A stretch of DNA of 64,000 nt from Sphingobium wenxiniae (GTDB lineage Bacteria > Pseudomonadota > Alphaproteobacteria > Sphingomonadales > Sphingomonadaceae): NCBI RefSeq assembly GCF_007830065.1, contig NZ_VLKK01000005.1, forward strand, positions 1 through 64,000, read 5' to 3'. Of this stretch, positions 55,268-63,655 are shown in pieces. The notes under the pieces are model-generated. The model did no database searches, was not told where the DNA came from, and was given only the letters and a program-made list of their open reading frames with translations. Both the position numbers and the translations under genes were made by a program. The first letter of the stretch is position 1, and each line of letters opens with the position of its first letter.

Positions 55268-56281
55268 ATGACCAGCGCCAAACTCGTTTCCCTGATGGCT
55301 CGCGGCACTGATTTCCTGGGCTGCGAAACGGCGATCCTGTGCGGGGCGATGAGCTGGGTGTCCGAACGCCATCTCGTCTCGGCCATTTCCAATGCGGGCG
55401 GTTTCGGCGTGATCGCCTGCGGCGCGATGACGCCCGACCTGCTCGATACGGAAATCGCGGCGACCAAAGCGCTGACGGACAAGCCCTTCGGCGTCAATCT
55501 CATCACCATGCATCCCCAGCTTTTCGAGCTGATCGAGGTCTGTTCGAAGCATGATGTGGGGCATGTCGTGCTGGCTGGCGGCCTGCCGCCCAAGGGTAGC
55601 ATCGCGGCGATCAAGGCCAGAGGCGCGAAGCTGCTCTGCTTTGCTCCCGCGCTTAGCCTGGCGAAGAAGCTCGCGCGGTCGGGCGTCGACGCGCTCATCA
55701 TCGAGGGGATGGAGGCGGGCGGCCATATCGGTCCCGTCGCGACCAGCGTGCTGGCGCAGGAGATATTGCCGGAAATGTCGCCCCAGCTTCCCGTCTTCGT
55801 CGCGGGGGGCATCGGCCGGGGCGAAGCGATCGCGGGCTATCTGGAAATGGGGGCGGCGGGCGTGCAGCTTGGCACCCGCTTCGCCTGCGCCGCCGAAAGC
55901 ATCGCCCATCCCGCGTTCAAGAAGGCGTTCTTCCGCGCGTCGGCCCGCGACGCCATCGCCAGCGTCCAGATCGACCCGCGCCTGCCGGTCATCCCCGTCC
56001 GCGCGCTCAAGAATATGGGCACCGAAGCTTTCACCGCCAAGCAGCGCGAAGTCGCCAACCTGCTGGACAGCGGCGCGGTCGACATGAACGAGGCGCAGTT
56101 GCAGATCGAGCATTATTGGGCGGGGGCGCTCCGCCGCGCGGTGATCGACGGCGATGTGGAGGGCGGATCGCTGATGGCGGGCCAGTCCGTCGGCATGGTG
56201 AGCAAGGAAGAGCCGGTCGCCGAGATCATCGCCCAACTGATGGCCGAAGCCGCGTCCGCGCTCGAACGCCGCGCGGCCTGA
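55268..56281 (+). CDS. Nitronate monooxygenase-like flavoprotein
   Basis: 337-residue FMN enzyme of the NMO / enoyl-reductase-II fold. AMSWVSERHLVSAISNAGGFGVIACGAM, LAGGLPPKGSIAAIKARGAKLLCF, GMEAGGHIGPVATSVLAQEILP with the His/Gly FMN-binding loop, and FVAGGIGRGEAIAGYLEMGAAGVQLGTRF are family motifs. NMO oxidises alkyl nitronates; the FabK-like branch is another possibility. Start at 55268 is placed right after repeat copy E. Confidence 0.85.
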   Translation: MTSAKLVSLMARGTDFLGCETAILCGAMSWVSERHLVSAISNAGGFGVIACGAMTPDLLDTEIAATKALTDKPFGVNLITMHPQLFELIEVCSKHDVGHVVLAGGLPPKGSIAAIKARGAKLLCFAPALSLAKKLARSGVDALIIEGMEAGGHIGPVATSVLAQEILPEMSPQLPVFVAGGIGRGEAIAGYLEMGAAGVQLGTRFACAAESIAHPAFKKAFFRASARDAIASVQIDPRLPVIPVRALKNMGTEAFTAKQREVANLLDSGAVDMNEAQLQIEHYWAGALRRAVIDGDVEGGSLMAGQSVGMVSKEEPVAEIIAQLMAEAASALERRAA

Positions 56282-56519
56282 GAGCACCGGGATCGGATGG
56301 CGGTTTTGGGTGGATTCCCGCCACGGAGGTTGGATGGCCGCAACTGGCCGAAACCGGCTGTCGCACGACTTTGAGCTTGCGGCGCCCGTCATCGCCAAGC
56401 CGAAACCCGGCGAACCGAATCCCTTTCTGGACGAAGCGAGTCCGGTGCAGTCGTCAGGAACCCCCGCTTTTGGCATGAGTTTCTGCTGTCCGGATAATAT
56501 ATGGAAAAAGGGGATACAG

Positions 56520-57356
56520 GTGCCGCCGCGTACCGCATTTCGTCGCTTCCGTTCAGTGGCGTCCATAACGACGCTCGCGCTGATCGCGGGTTGCTCCACG
56601 CCGAAGAAGGAGGTCGTGGCCCCGCCGCCGGTCATTGAAACCATAAGGCCCGTTCCGCCCATGGGCGCAGTGGAGGGCATGAGCGTTCCGGATGTCGGCG
56701 CGGACGGGAAGCGGCTGACGCCCAATCGCGGCGTCACGTCGAACACGGCACTGTGGCATGTCCGCATGGCGCTGAACGTCGCCGCGCTGTCCTGTCATGA
56801 AGCGGGCGATCTGGCGCGGCTGCAATATAATCAGATGCTGCATGTCCATAAGGCGGTCCTGGGCGCGGCGAACGCCGCCGTCGACCGGAACTACCAGTTC
56901 GAATATGGCAGTACCGGGATCGCCCGGCGCGAACAGCTCAACACCGTCGTCTATAATTTCTTCTCGCTGCCGCCGGTGCAGCCGACCTTCTGCAAGGCTG
57001 CCATAGAGGTCGGGGCGAAGATGCTGTCGATGCCTTCCGCTTCGCTGCTGGCCTATGCGCCCGAAGCGCTGACGGCATTGGAAAAGCCGTTCCAGGATTT
57101 CTACGACGCCTATGCCGACTATCTGCGGCGGCTGGCCGAATGGCAGGCCCGCTTCGGCGCGAGCGTGACGGTGGTCGTGTCCCCCACGCCGTTGCCGCCC
57201 CCGCCAGTGCCGCCGGGCGAAGCGCCGCCTCCGGGCTTCAGGCCGAGCCTGCCCGCAGCGCCGCAGTCCGCGCCAGTGATGCAACCCGCTCCAGCGCCGC
57301 CTGTCGCGACGCCGCCTGTGCCCGTCGTGCCGACGCTGCCGCCCGCGCAGCGCTGA
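56520..57356 (+). CDS. Proline-rich lipoprotein, uncharacterised
   Basis: 278-residue protein. GTG at 56520 with AAGGGG ahead gives a signal peptide ending LIAGCS (lipobox Cys near residue 24). The mature part has a helical body (ALSCHEAGDLARLQYNQMLHVHKAVLGAANAAVDRNY, FCKAAIEVGAKML) and a C-terminal Pro-rich tail from about residue 225 (PPPPVPPGEAPPPGF and more). Not recognised. The Cys pair SCHEAG and FCKAA may form a disulphide. Confidence 0.65.
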   Translation: MPPRTAFRRFRSVASITTLALIAGCSTPKKEVVAPPPVIETIRPVPPMGAVEGMSVPDVGADGKRLTPNRGVTSNTALWHVRMALNVAALSCHEAGDLARLQYNQMLHVHKAVLGAANAAVDRNYQFEYGSTGIARREQLNTVVYNFFSLPPVQPTFCKAAIEVGAKMLSMPSASLLAYAPEALTALEKPFQDFYDAYADYLRRLAEWQARFGASVTVVVSPTPLPPPPVPPGEAPPPGFRPSLPAAPQSAPVMQPAPAPPVATPPVPVVPTLPPAQR

Positions 57357-57412
57357 CCTTGCCTGTCGGGAGCGCGCCAACTATCTGGGCGGCAAGCGAG
57401 GCCACGTCCTCC

Positions 57413-57448
57413 CCCGCCTGATGCGGGCATAAGTCCGGGACGGCCCGG
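57413..57448 (+). promoter_or_regulatory. Hairpin pair before gdx, guanidine-II-like
   Basis: Two adjacent 5-bp hairpins: CCCGC-CTGAT-GCGGG at 57413-57427 and CCGGG-ACGG-CCCGG at 57435-57448, 23 bases before the gdx start. The second loop ACGG fits the ACGR loop of guanidine-II (mini-ykkC) riboswitches that control SugE-type exporters; the first loop does not. A decayed or atypical version is possible. Confidence 0.35.
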
Positions 57449-57471
57449 CTCTCTTTGCGAAAGGGGGCCGC

Positions 57472-57792
57472 ATGGCCTGGATCTATCTGATTATCGCCGG
57501 TCTGCTGGAAATCGTGTGGGCATTCGCGATGAAGCAGTCGCAGGGCTTTTCACGCCTGACGCCCACGATCGTCACCCTGGTCGCGATGATCGGCAGCTTC
57601 GCGCTGCTTTCATTGTCGATGCGGAGCCTGCCGCTGGGCACGGCCTATACGATCTGGACCGGCATCGGCGCGGTCGGCGCGTTTCTGGCCGGCGTCGTCT
57701 TCCTGGGGGAGGGAGCCTCAGCGATGCGCTTGCTGGCCGCCGCGCTGATCCTTGGCGGTCTGCTGCTCATGAAGCTGTCGTCTCCGGCATGA
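57472..57792 (+). CDS. gdx: Guanidinium exporter-type SMR transporter (Gdx/SugE)
   Basis: 106-residue membrane protein with four membrane segments; the conserved Glu13 in LLEIVWAFAMKQSQGFSR and YTIWTGIGAVGAF are typical of the SugE/Gdx branch of the small multidrug resistance family, which exports guanidinium in exchange for protons. Its 3' end overlaps the 3' end of the convergent HxlR gene by 26 bp. A ribosome site GGGGG lies before the ATG. Confidence 0.88.
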   Translation: MAWIYLIIAGLLEIVWAFAMKQSQGFSRLTPTIVTLVAMIGSFALLSLSMRSLPLGTAYTIWTGIGAVGAFLAGVVFLGEGASAMRLLAAALILGGLLLMKLSSPA

Positions 57793-58447
57793 CCGTGGAG
57801 GGCGCCTTGGGAGGCAGGGGGAACAGCCGCACGAAGCGTTCGGCCAGCGCCCGGTCGCCCTCGACCGTCAGCGCTCCCGCCACATCCTCGAACCGCGCTC
57901 CGCCATAGACGATGGCGGCGAGCGCATTCTGGTCGCCCGAAAAGATCGCGTCCGCGCCATCCGCCTCGCCCCGGCCGACGGTGAAATCGCCATCCCTTAA
58001 CGTCGCGCGGAACGTCTCCTCGCCAAAGCGCATCCCGATGGTGGCGTCCATGTCGCCGATCCGGCTGCGGTCGATCATCGTGCGCATCGACAGGATCACC
58101 GACACATTGCTCATAGGCTGGCCTGGCTGCATCGTGGGGGAGCGACAGGCCCAGCGGCCCAGCACCTGGAACAATATTTCCGACTCGCGGCCCCAGTCGG
58201 TCAGCTCGTAAATCTGGCTGGCGGCGGGCGGGGGCAGGCGGCGGCGGATCAATATGCTGGCCGCCTCCAGCTCCTCCAGCCGCTGCGTCAGCACATTGGC
58301 GCTGATTCCGGGCAGGCTGGCGCGCAGATCGGTAAAGCGCTTCGGCCCCAGCATCAATTCCCGCATGATGGGCATGGCCCAGCGATCCCCGATGATGTCG
58401 AGCGCATGGGCAACCGCGCATCCATCCAGATAGGCTCGTTTCTTCAC
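57767..58447 (-). CDS. HxlR-type regulator with SCP2-like domain
   Basis: 226-residue putative repressor. Residues 1-110 are a winged-helix HxlR domain (DGCAVAHALDIIGDRWAMPIMRELMLGPKRFTDL, then GISANVLTQRLEELEAASI). The remaining part (IGMRFGEETFRATLRDGDFTVGRGEADGADAIFSGDQNALAAIVYGG) resembles a sterol-carrier (SCP2-like) domain that may bind a small ligand. GTG start at 58447. It is divergent from the VOC gene run; an AT-rich palindromic operator lies between. Confidence 0.8.
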   Translation of the reverse strand: MKKRAYLDGCAVAHALDIIGDRWAMPIMRELMLGPKRFTDLRASLPGISANVLTQRLEELEAASILIRRRLPPPAASQIYELTDWGRESEILFQVLGRWACRSPTMQPGQPMSNVSVILSMRTMIDRSRIGDMDATIGMRFGEETFRATLRDGDFTVGRGEADGADAIFSGDQNALAAIVYGGARFEDVAGALTVEGDRALAERFVRLFPLPPKAPSTVMPETTAS

Positions 58448-58461
58448 GTTTGAGAGTCCAT

Positions 58462-58499
58462 AGTTATCTTTTATAACTTAATTATTGCATAAAATAAGT
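58462..58499. promoter_or_regulatory. AT-rich palindromic operator between HxlR and VOC genes
   Basis: AGTTAT-CTTTT-ATAACT at 58462-58478 is a perfect 6-bp dyad. A second imperfect one, ACTTA at 58476-58480 with TAAGT at 58495-58499, partly overlaps it. In a G+C-rich genome this AT block in a divergent gap is a good candidate for the HxlR regulator's site. Confidence 0.5.
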
Positions 58500-58588
58500 G
58501 ATTGGTGCACAAAGTTCAAGTCGGCGATTCGCCCGCTCCAATCCAATCCGATGCGATGCCGGACCAGATAATCCCAAGGAGATGTGTG

Positions 58589-59035
58589 ATGTCGAATGCC
58601 CCTGCTCCGAAGATGATTTTCGTGAACCTGCCTGTGAAGGATCTGCCTGCCTCGATAGCCTTTTATGAGGCGGTCGGCGCGGTGCGGAACAATGATTTCG
58701 CCGATGACAGCGCGCAGATGATAAGCTTTTCCGACACGATCCACGCCATGCTGCTGACGCATGAGCGGTTCAGCGGCTTCACCCCGCGCCGGATTCCCGA
58801 TGCCCATGAAACCGCGCAGGTGCTGCTGGCGCTTAGCGAAGTGGGTCGTGCGGATGTCGACGCGACCGTGGAAAAGGCGCTGGCGGCGGGCGGGACGGAG
58901 CCTAATCCCAAACAGGATCATGGTTTCATGTATGGCCGCAATTTCGCGGATCTCGATGGCCATATCTGGGAAGTGATGTGGATGGATGTGGAGGCGGCTT
59001 TGACCGCCGGACAGGGGGAGCCTGCGGCTGCCTGA
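58589..59035 (+). CDS. VOC-family (glyoxalase fold) protein
   Basis: 148-residue vicinal oxygen chelate protein. IFVNLPVKDLPASIAFYEAVGAV gives the first beta-alpha unit and NFADLDGHIWEVMWMD the last with the metal Glu. AAGGAG lies 9 bases before the ATG. First of five small plus-strand genes. The substrate is unknown; relatives detoxify or bind small aromatic or aldehyde compounds. Confidence 0.85.
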   Translation: MSNAPAPKMIFVNLPVKDLPASIAFYEAVGAVRNNDFADDSAQMISFSDTIHAMLLTHERFSGFTPRRIPDAHETAQVLLALSEVGRADVDATVEKALAAGGTEPNPKQDHGFMYGRNFADLDGHIWEVMWMDVEAALTAGQGEPAAA

Positions 59036-59066
59036 AAATCCGGACCGGGACATTAGGAGAGCGATC

Positions 59067-59429
59067 ATGAGCTATATGGACGGTTTCGTGGTGCCTGTGC
59101 CCAAGGGCAAGAAGCAGGCTTACAAGGAGGCGGCGGCCTATGCCGCGCCGATCTTCATCGAACATGGCGCGATCCGCGTGGTCGAATGCTGGGGCGATGA
59201 CATCAAGGAAGGGAAGATCAACGATTTCCGCACCTGCGTCATCGCGGAGGAGGACGAGGAAGTCGTCTTTTCCTGGATCGAATGGCCTTCAAAGGACGTT
59301 CGCGACGCGGGCATGGCCAAGGTGATGGCCGATGAACGCATGAAGCCGCAGGAAGGGCAGGACATGCCCTTTTCCGGCGCGCGGATGGTTTACGGCGGCT
59401 TTTCGGTGCTGCTGGACGAGCGCGCCTGA
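59067..59429 (+). CDS. DUF1428 protein (YbaA-like)
   Basis: 120-residue protein of the DUF1428 family: YMDGFVVPVPKGKKQAYKEAAAYAAPIFIEHGAIRVVECWGDD, WIEWPSKDVRDAGMAKVMADERM and FSGARMVYGGF. Fold is a ferredoxin-like dimer as in the dimeric alpha/beta barrels. No enzyme activity established. Lies 31 bases after the VOC gene and 26 before the next. Confidence 0.85.
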   Translation: MSYMDGFVVPVPKGKKQAYKEAAAYAAPIFIEHGAIRVVECWGDDIKEGKINDFRTCVIAEEDEEVVFSWIEWPSKDVRDAGMAKVMADERMKPQEGQDMPFSGARMVYGGFSVLLDERA

Positions 59430-59455
59430 ACGGCCGGCAATCAGGGAGACGGACG

Positions 59456-60247
59456 ATGACCGATCTGACTGGCAAATTCTTCTGGTATGAACTGATGACC
59501 AGCGATCCGCAGGCGGCCCTTGCCTTTTACGGCGACGTGGTTGGGTGGAGCGCGCAGGCGTTCGAAGGCGGCGATCACAGCTATCATGTGATTTCGGGCA
59601 GCGCCGGGCCGCTGGGCGGGATCATGGCGATCCCGGCGGAGGCCGGGGCGTGCGGCATGAGTCCCTGGTGGGGCGGTTATATCGGGTCGGCGGACGTCGA
59701 TGCCGATGTGAAACGCCTTTCCGCAGCGGGCGCCAGGGTGCAACGCGCGCCGGAAGATATTCCGGGCGTGGGACGCTTTGCGGTGATGGGCGATCCGGGC
59801 GGCGCGACCTTCCTGCTGCTCAACGGCTCCAGCTCCGAAGGGATGGACGCCGCTTCGCCCATGGCGAAGGGCCATGTCGGCTGGCATGAACTCTATTCCG
59901 GCGATTTCGACGCAGACCTTGCCTTTTACATATCGCAATTCGGTTGGGGGAAAGGCGACGCCATGGATATGGGGGAGATGGGCAGCTACCAGCTTTTTTC
60001 CCTGAGCGGCGGCACGGATTTCAACAGCATGTCGGGCGGCATGATGAAGAAGCCCGCCGAAATGCCGCAGCCGCTCTGGCTGTTCTATTTCGTGGTGGGC
60101 GACATCGATGCGGCGGTGGACAAGGTGAAAGCGGGCGGCGGGACCGTGCTCAACGGCCCGATGGAGGTGCCCGGCGGCGCATGGATCATCCAGGCGACCG
60201 ACCCGCAGGGCGCGATGTTCGCGCTGGTCGGCATGCGCTCAAGCTGA
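59456..60247 (+). CDS. Double VOC-domain protein
   Basis: 263 residues, two glyoxalase-type domains in tandem: domain 1 (GKFFWYELMTSDPQAALAFYGDVVGW onward, ending ATFLLLNGS) and domain 2 (VGWHELYSGDFDADLAFYISQFGW, ending DPQGAMFALVGM). This repeat of about 125 residues suggests an internal duplication. Similar to proteins annotated as glyoxalase/hydroxylase partners. Substrate unknown; operon neighbours suggest handling of one class of reactive small molecule. Confidence 0.85.
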   Translation: MTDLTGKFFWYELMTSDPQAALAFYGDVVGWSAQAFEGGDHSYHVISGSAGPLGGIMAIPAEAGACGMSPWWGGYIGSADVDADVKRLSAAGARVQRAPEDIPGVGRFAVMGDPGGATFLLLNGSSSEGMDAASPMAKGHVGWHELYSGDFDADLAFYISQFGWGKGDAMDMGEMGSYQLFSLSGGTDFNSMSGGMMKKPAEMPQPLWLFYFVVGDIDAAVDKVKAGGGTVLNGPMEVPGGAWIIQATDPQGAMFALVGMRSS

Positions 60248-60259
60248 AGGAGAGGCGTC

Positions 60260-60751
60260 ATGTCGAAGATTTCCCCCTGCCTGTGGTTCGACGGACAGGC
60301 CGAGGAGGCGGCGCGCTTCTACGTTTCCGTTTTTGGCGGATCGGTGGACGGCGTCAGCACCTATCCGCCTGGCACGTCTTCTCCGTCCCCGTTCAAGGAG
60401 GGGGATGTGCTGGTGGCGGAGTTCACCCTGTTCGGTCAGAGCTACCAGGCGCTGAACGGGGGCCCGCATTTCGCCTTCAACGAAGCGGTGTCGCTGTCTG
60501 TATCCTGCAAGGATCAGGCGGAAGTGGACCGCTGGCATGACGCGCTGACAGCCGACGGCGGGGAGCCGGGGCCGTGCGGCTGGCTCAAGGACAAATATGG
60601 CCTGTCATGGCAGATAGTGCCCGAAGAGATACTCGCCCTGCAAAAGAGCGGCGACGCGCAGGCGGTCGGCCGGATGATGAGCGCGCTCATGACCATGGGA
60701 AAGCTGGATATCGCCGCGCTGAAAGCGGCTTTCGAGGGGGAACCAGTATGA
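60260..60751 (+). CDS. PhnB-like VOC protein
   Basis: 163-residue member of the PhnB/3-demethylubiquinone methyltransferase-like VOC group: ISPCLWFDGQAEEAARFYVSVFGGSVDGVSTYP, ALNGGPHFAFNEAVSLSVSCKDQAEVDRWHDAL and GWLKDKYGLSWQIVPEEIL. Overlaps the SRPBCC gene by 4 bp (ATGA). Despite the old name, methylation activity is not supported by the sequence. Confidence 0.85.
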   Translation: MSKISPCLWFDGQAEEAARFYVSVFGGSVDGVSTYPPGTSSPSPFKEGDVLVAEFTLFGQSYQALNGGPHFAFNEAVSLSVSCKDQAEVDRWHDALTADGGEPGPCGWLKDKYGLSWQIVPEEILALQKSGDAQAVGRMMSALMTMGKLDIAALKAAFEGEPV

Positions 60752-61215
60752 GCGGCACGGAATTTGAGTTGTCGGTGACGCGCCATATCGACGCGCCTCG
60801 CGAGATCGCATGGAAAGTGTGGACCGACCTCAAGGACGAATGGTTCTGCCCCAAGCCCTGGCGGGCCGAGGTGATCGAGGAGGATCTGCGCCCCGGCGGC
60901 CGCAGCGCAGTCCGCATGTATGGTCCCGATGGCGAGGACACGGGTCCGATGGAGGGCATTTTCCTGGAGGTGGTGCCGCGTGAGCGCGTCGTTTCCACCG
61001 ACGCCTATGCCGTTGGCTGGGTGCCGCAGCCTCCCTTCATGACCGCGGTGTGGAGCTTCGCCGATGAAGGGGAGGGCACGCGCTTCACCGCAGCAGCGCG
61101 CCATTGGGACGCGGAAACGCTTGAAAAGCATCTGGAAATGGGCTTCGACCCCGGCTGGGACCAGATGGCGGATCAGTTCAAGGCGCTTTGTGAAACGTCC
61201 GCCGCCAGCGCCTGA
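60748..61215 (+). CDS. SRPBCC (AHSA1-type) domain protein
   Basis: 155-residue START-like fold protein that binds a small hydrophobic ligand or modulates a partner: VTRHIDAPREIAWKVWTDLKDEWFCPKPWRAEVIEEDLRPGGRS, MEGIFLEVVPRERVVSTDAY and MGFDPGWDQMADQFKALCE. The ATG at 60748 overlaps the PhnB-like gene by 4 bp. Last of the five genes downstream of the HxlR operator. Confidence 0.85.
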   Translation: MSGTEFELSVTRHIDAPREIAWKVWTDLKDEWFCPKPWRAEVIEEDLRPGGRSAVRMYGPDGEDTGPMEGIFLEVVPRERVVSTDAYAVGWVPQPPFMTAVWSFADEGEGTRFTAAARHWDAETLEKHLEMGFDPGWDQMADQFKALCETSAASA

Positions 61216-61300
61216 CGAGACGGCGGGTCGGCGGCGGCTGCGGGCTTTATCGGTTTCGATACGAAATCGCATTGGACGCGGCCTGTTGATCTGATAGCGC

Positions 61301-63580
61301 ATGGACATGCCCAGCACGCCAGCCGCCGCCGCCCGCCTGATCCTCACCAGCTTGCAGGAGGTCATGGCGGCGCGAACGAGCGCGCAGGCCAAGCTCAACA
61401 AGGTGGTCGACATCATCGGCCAGTCGCTGTCGAGCGAAGTGTGCTCCATCTACCTCGTGCGTGAAGGCGTGCTCGAACTCTTCGCCACGCGCGGCCTTAA
61501 GCAGGAAGCGGTCCATGTCACCCGCATGGCGATGGGGGAGGGGCTGGTCGGCCTGATCGCCACCAATGTCGAAACGCTGAACCTGGATGAGGCGGCGTCG
61601 CATCCCGATTATGCCTATCGCCCCGAAACGGGCGAGGAATTGTTCCACAGCTTCGCGGGTGTGCCCATCGTCCGGCGGGAGCGGGCCATCGGCGTGCTCT
61701 GCGTGCAGCATGTCGAGCCGCGCCGTTATGAAGAAGTGGAGATAGAGGCGCTCCAGACCGTCGCCATGGTGCTGGCCGAACTGATCGCCAATGCCGAACT
61801 GGCCGATGACGGCCCCGTCGACCAGCGCGAGCAGGAAACCGGCACCGTCGTCCTCCATGGCCTGCAACTGGTGATGGGCATGGCGCGCGGCCATGCGGTC
61901 TTCCATCAGCCCCGCGTCCATATCGAACACACTGTCGCGGAGGATGTGGAGGCGGAGCGCCAGCGCCTCCTCTCCGCCTTCGCGAAGATGCGCGAGCAGG
62001 TCGACCGCATGACCGGATCGATCGATTTCGGCATGGAGGGCGAGCATCAGGAGGTTCTCGAAACCTACAAGATGTTCGCCTATGACGAAGGCTGGATCCG
62101 CCGCATCAACGAAGCCATTGACAGCGGCCTGACCGCCGAAGCCGCTATCGAACGGGTGCAGCAGCGCACGCGGATGCGGATGCGCCAGATCGACGATCCG
62201 TTGTTGCAGGACCGGATGCACGATCTGGAGGATCTGTCCAACCGCCTGCTGCGCACCGTGTCGGGGCAGCTTGGCACGGCGGCGCAGCTTGGCTTGCGGC
62301 AGGACGCGATCCTGATCGCCCGCAACCTTGGCCCCGCCGAGCTGCTGGAATATGACCGGCGGCGGCTCAAAGGCGTGATCCTGGAGGAAGGATCGCTGAC
62401 CGCCCATGTCACCATCGTCGCGCGCGCCATGGGCGTGCCGGTGCTGGGCCGCGTGCGCGACATTCGGCACCAGGTGAACGAAGGCGACCTGCTCCTTATG
62501 GATGTAGGCGCCAATTCGCTGCTCATCCGCCCGACCGCCGACATGGACGAGGCGTTCGAGAACAAGCTGCACATCACGCAGAAGCGCCGCGCCGAATTTG
62601 CCGCCATGCGCGATCTGCCGTCCGTCACGCAGGACGGGGCGCGGATCGAGCTGATGGTCAATGCGGGTTTGCGCGATGACGCGCAGGCGCTCGACGTCGT
62701 GGGCGCGGACGGCATCGGCCTGTTTCGCACCGAATTTCAGTTCCTGGTGTCCTCCACCCTGCCGCAGCGGGAAAAGCAGCAGCGGCTCTACAAGGACGTT
62801 CTGGACGCGGCGGGCGACCGGCCCGTCATCTTTCGCACCGTCGATATCGGCGGCGACAAGGCGCTGCCCTACATGCAGCGCGAGAATGAGGAGTTGGAGG
62901 ACAATCCGGCGATGGGCTGGCGCGCCCTGCGGCTGGCGCTGGACCGCGATGCGCTGATGAAGGCGCAGGCCCGCGCCCTGCTGGAGGCGGCGGCGGGCAA
63001 GGTGCTGCACATCATGTTCCCGATGGTGTCGGAACCCTGGGAATATGAGGAAGCCCGCGCCCTGGTGGAACATCAGCGCGAATGGCTGGTGAAGCAGCGC
63101 AAGAAGGTGCCGATCGCGGTCAAATATGGCGCCATGCTGGAAGTGCCCGCGCTGGCCGAGGTGCTGGACATTCTGTTGCCGCGCGTCGATTTCCTGTCCA
63201 TCGGCACCAATGACCTGACGCAGTTCCTGTTCGCGGCGGATCGCGCGCATCCGCGTCTTGCGGAGCGTTACGACTGGCTCAGCATCGCCATCGTTCGCTT
63301 CCTCGACCGGGTCGTGCGCGCCTGCGAAGCGCATAAGGTGCCGGTCGGCGTGTGCGGCGAAATGGGCGGTCGAACGCTGGAGGCGATGGCCCTGATCGGC
63401 CTGGGCGTGCGGCGATTGTCGATCACCCCGGCCTCGGTCGGGCCGGTGAAAGCGATGATCCGGTCCGTAGACGTCACGGCTTTGCAGGTGTTCATGCGCG
63501 ACATGCTGGATGGCCGCGTCGTCGATATCCGGGGCAGCCTCAGCCAATGGGCGGCGGACAAGGGCGTCGAACTGAGTTGA
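61301..63580 (+). CDS. ptsP: Phosphoenolpyruvate-protein phosphotransferase, EI-Ntr type
   Basis: 759-residue enzyme that starts the regulatory PTS relay by taking phosphate from PEP and passing it to HPr. An N-terminal GAF domain (about 20-160: ICSIYLVREGVLELFATRGL, GVPIVRRERAIGVLCVQH) may sense metabolites. Phospho-His369 is in SLTAHVTIVARAMGVPVLG and the PEP-binding barrel includes RTEFQFLVS, FRTVDIGGDKALPY, IGTNDLTQFLFAADR and the Cys in VGVCGEMGG. HPr, EIIA and HprK lie 19 kb away. Confidence 0.94.
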   Translation: MDMPSTPAAAARLILTSLQEVMAARTSAQAKLNKVVDIIGQSLSSEVCSIYLVREGVLELFATRGLKQEAVHVTRMAMGEGLVGLIATNVETLNLDEAASHPDYAYRPETGEELFHSFAGVPIVRRERAIGVLCVQHVEPRRYEEVEIEALQTVAMVLAELIANAELADDGPVDQREQETGTVVLHGLQLVMGMARGHAVFHQPRVHIEHTVAEDVEAERQRLLSAFAKMREQVDRMTGSIDFGMEGEHQEVLETYKMFAYDEGWIRRINEAIDSGLTAEAAIERVQQRTRMRMRQIDDPLLQDRMHDLEDLSNRLLRTVSGQLGTAAQLGLRQDAILIARNLGPAELLEYDRRRLKGVILEEGSLTAHVTIVARAMGVPVLGRVRDIRHQVNEGDLLLMDVGANSLLIRPTADMDEAFENKLHITQKRRAEFAAMRDLPSVTQDGARIELMVNAGLRDDAQALDVVGADGIGLFRTEFQFLVSSTLPQREKQQRLYKDVLDAAGDRPVIFRTVDIGGDKALPYMQRENEELEDNPAMGWRALRLALDRDALMKAQARALLEAAAGKVLHIMFPMVSEPWEYEEARALVEHQREWLVKQRKKVPIAVKYGAMLEVPALAEVLDILLPRVDFLSIGTNDLTQFLFAADRAHPRLAERYDWLSIAIVRFLDRVVRACEAHKVPVGVCGEMGGRTLEAMALIGLGVRRLSITPASVGPVKAMIRSVDVTALQVFMRDMLDGRVVDIRGSLSQWAADKGVELS

Positions 63581-63596
63581 AGCATATTTCCCGGCG

Positions 63597-63625
63597 TTGA
63601 CAATCCCCGTCCCACAATGAGACAA
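63597..63625 (+). promoter_or_regulatory. Possible promoter before the RodZ-like gene
   Basis: TTGACA at 63597-63602, 17 bases, then AGACAA at 63620-63625. The -35 box is perfect but the -10 is poor. A short dyad GCGACCC / GGGTCGC follows within the leader. Confidence 0.25.
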
Positions 63626-63655
63626 GGCGACCCATCCCAGGGGTCGCGGAGCAAC

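Noticed and set aside
54167..56767. 866-codon minus-strand open frame opposite lysC and the NMO-like gene
   Set aside because: Spans two strong plus-strand genes and a repeat; composition is that of a complement.
57357..57471. Canonical guanidine-I, -II or -III riboswitch before gdx
   Set aside because: Only one of two required ACGR loops is present and no type I or III core was seen; kept as a weak candidate only.
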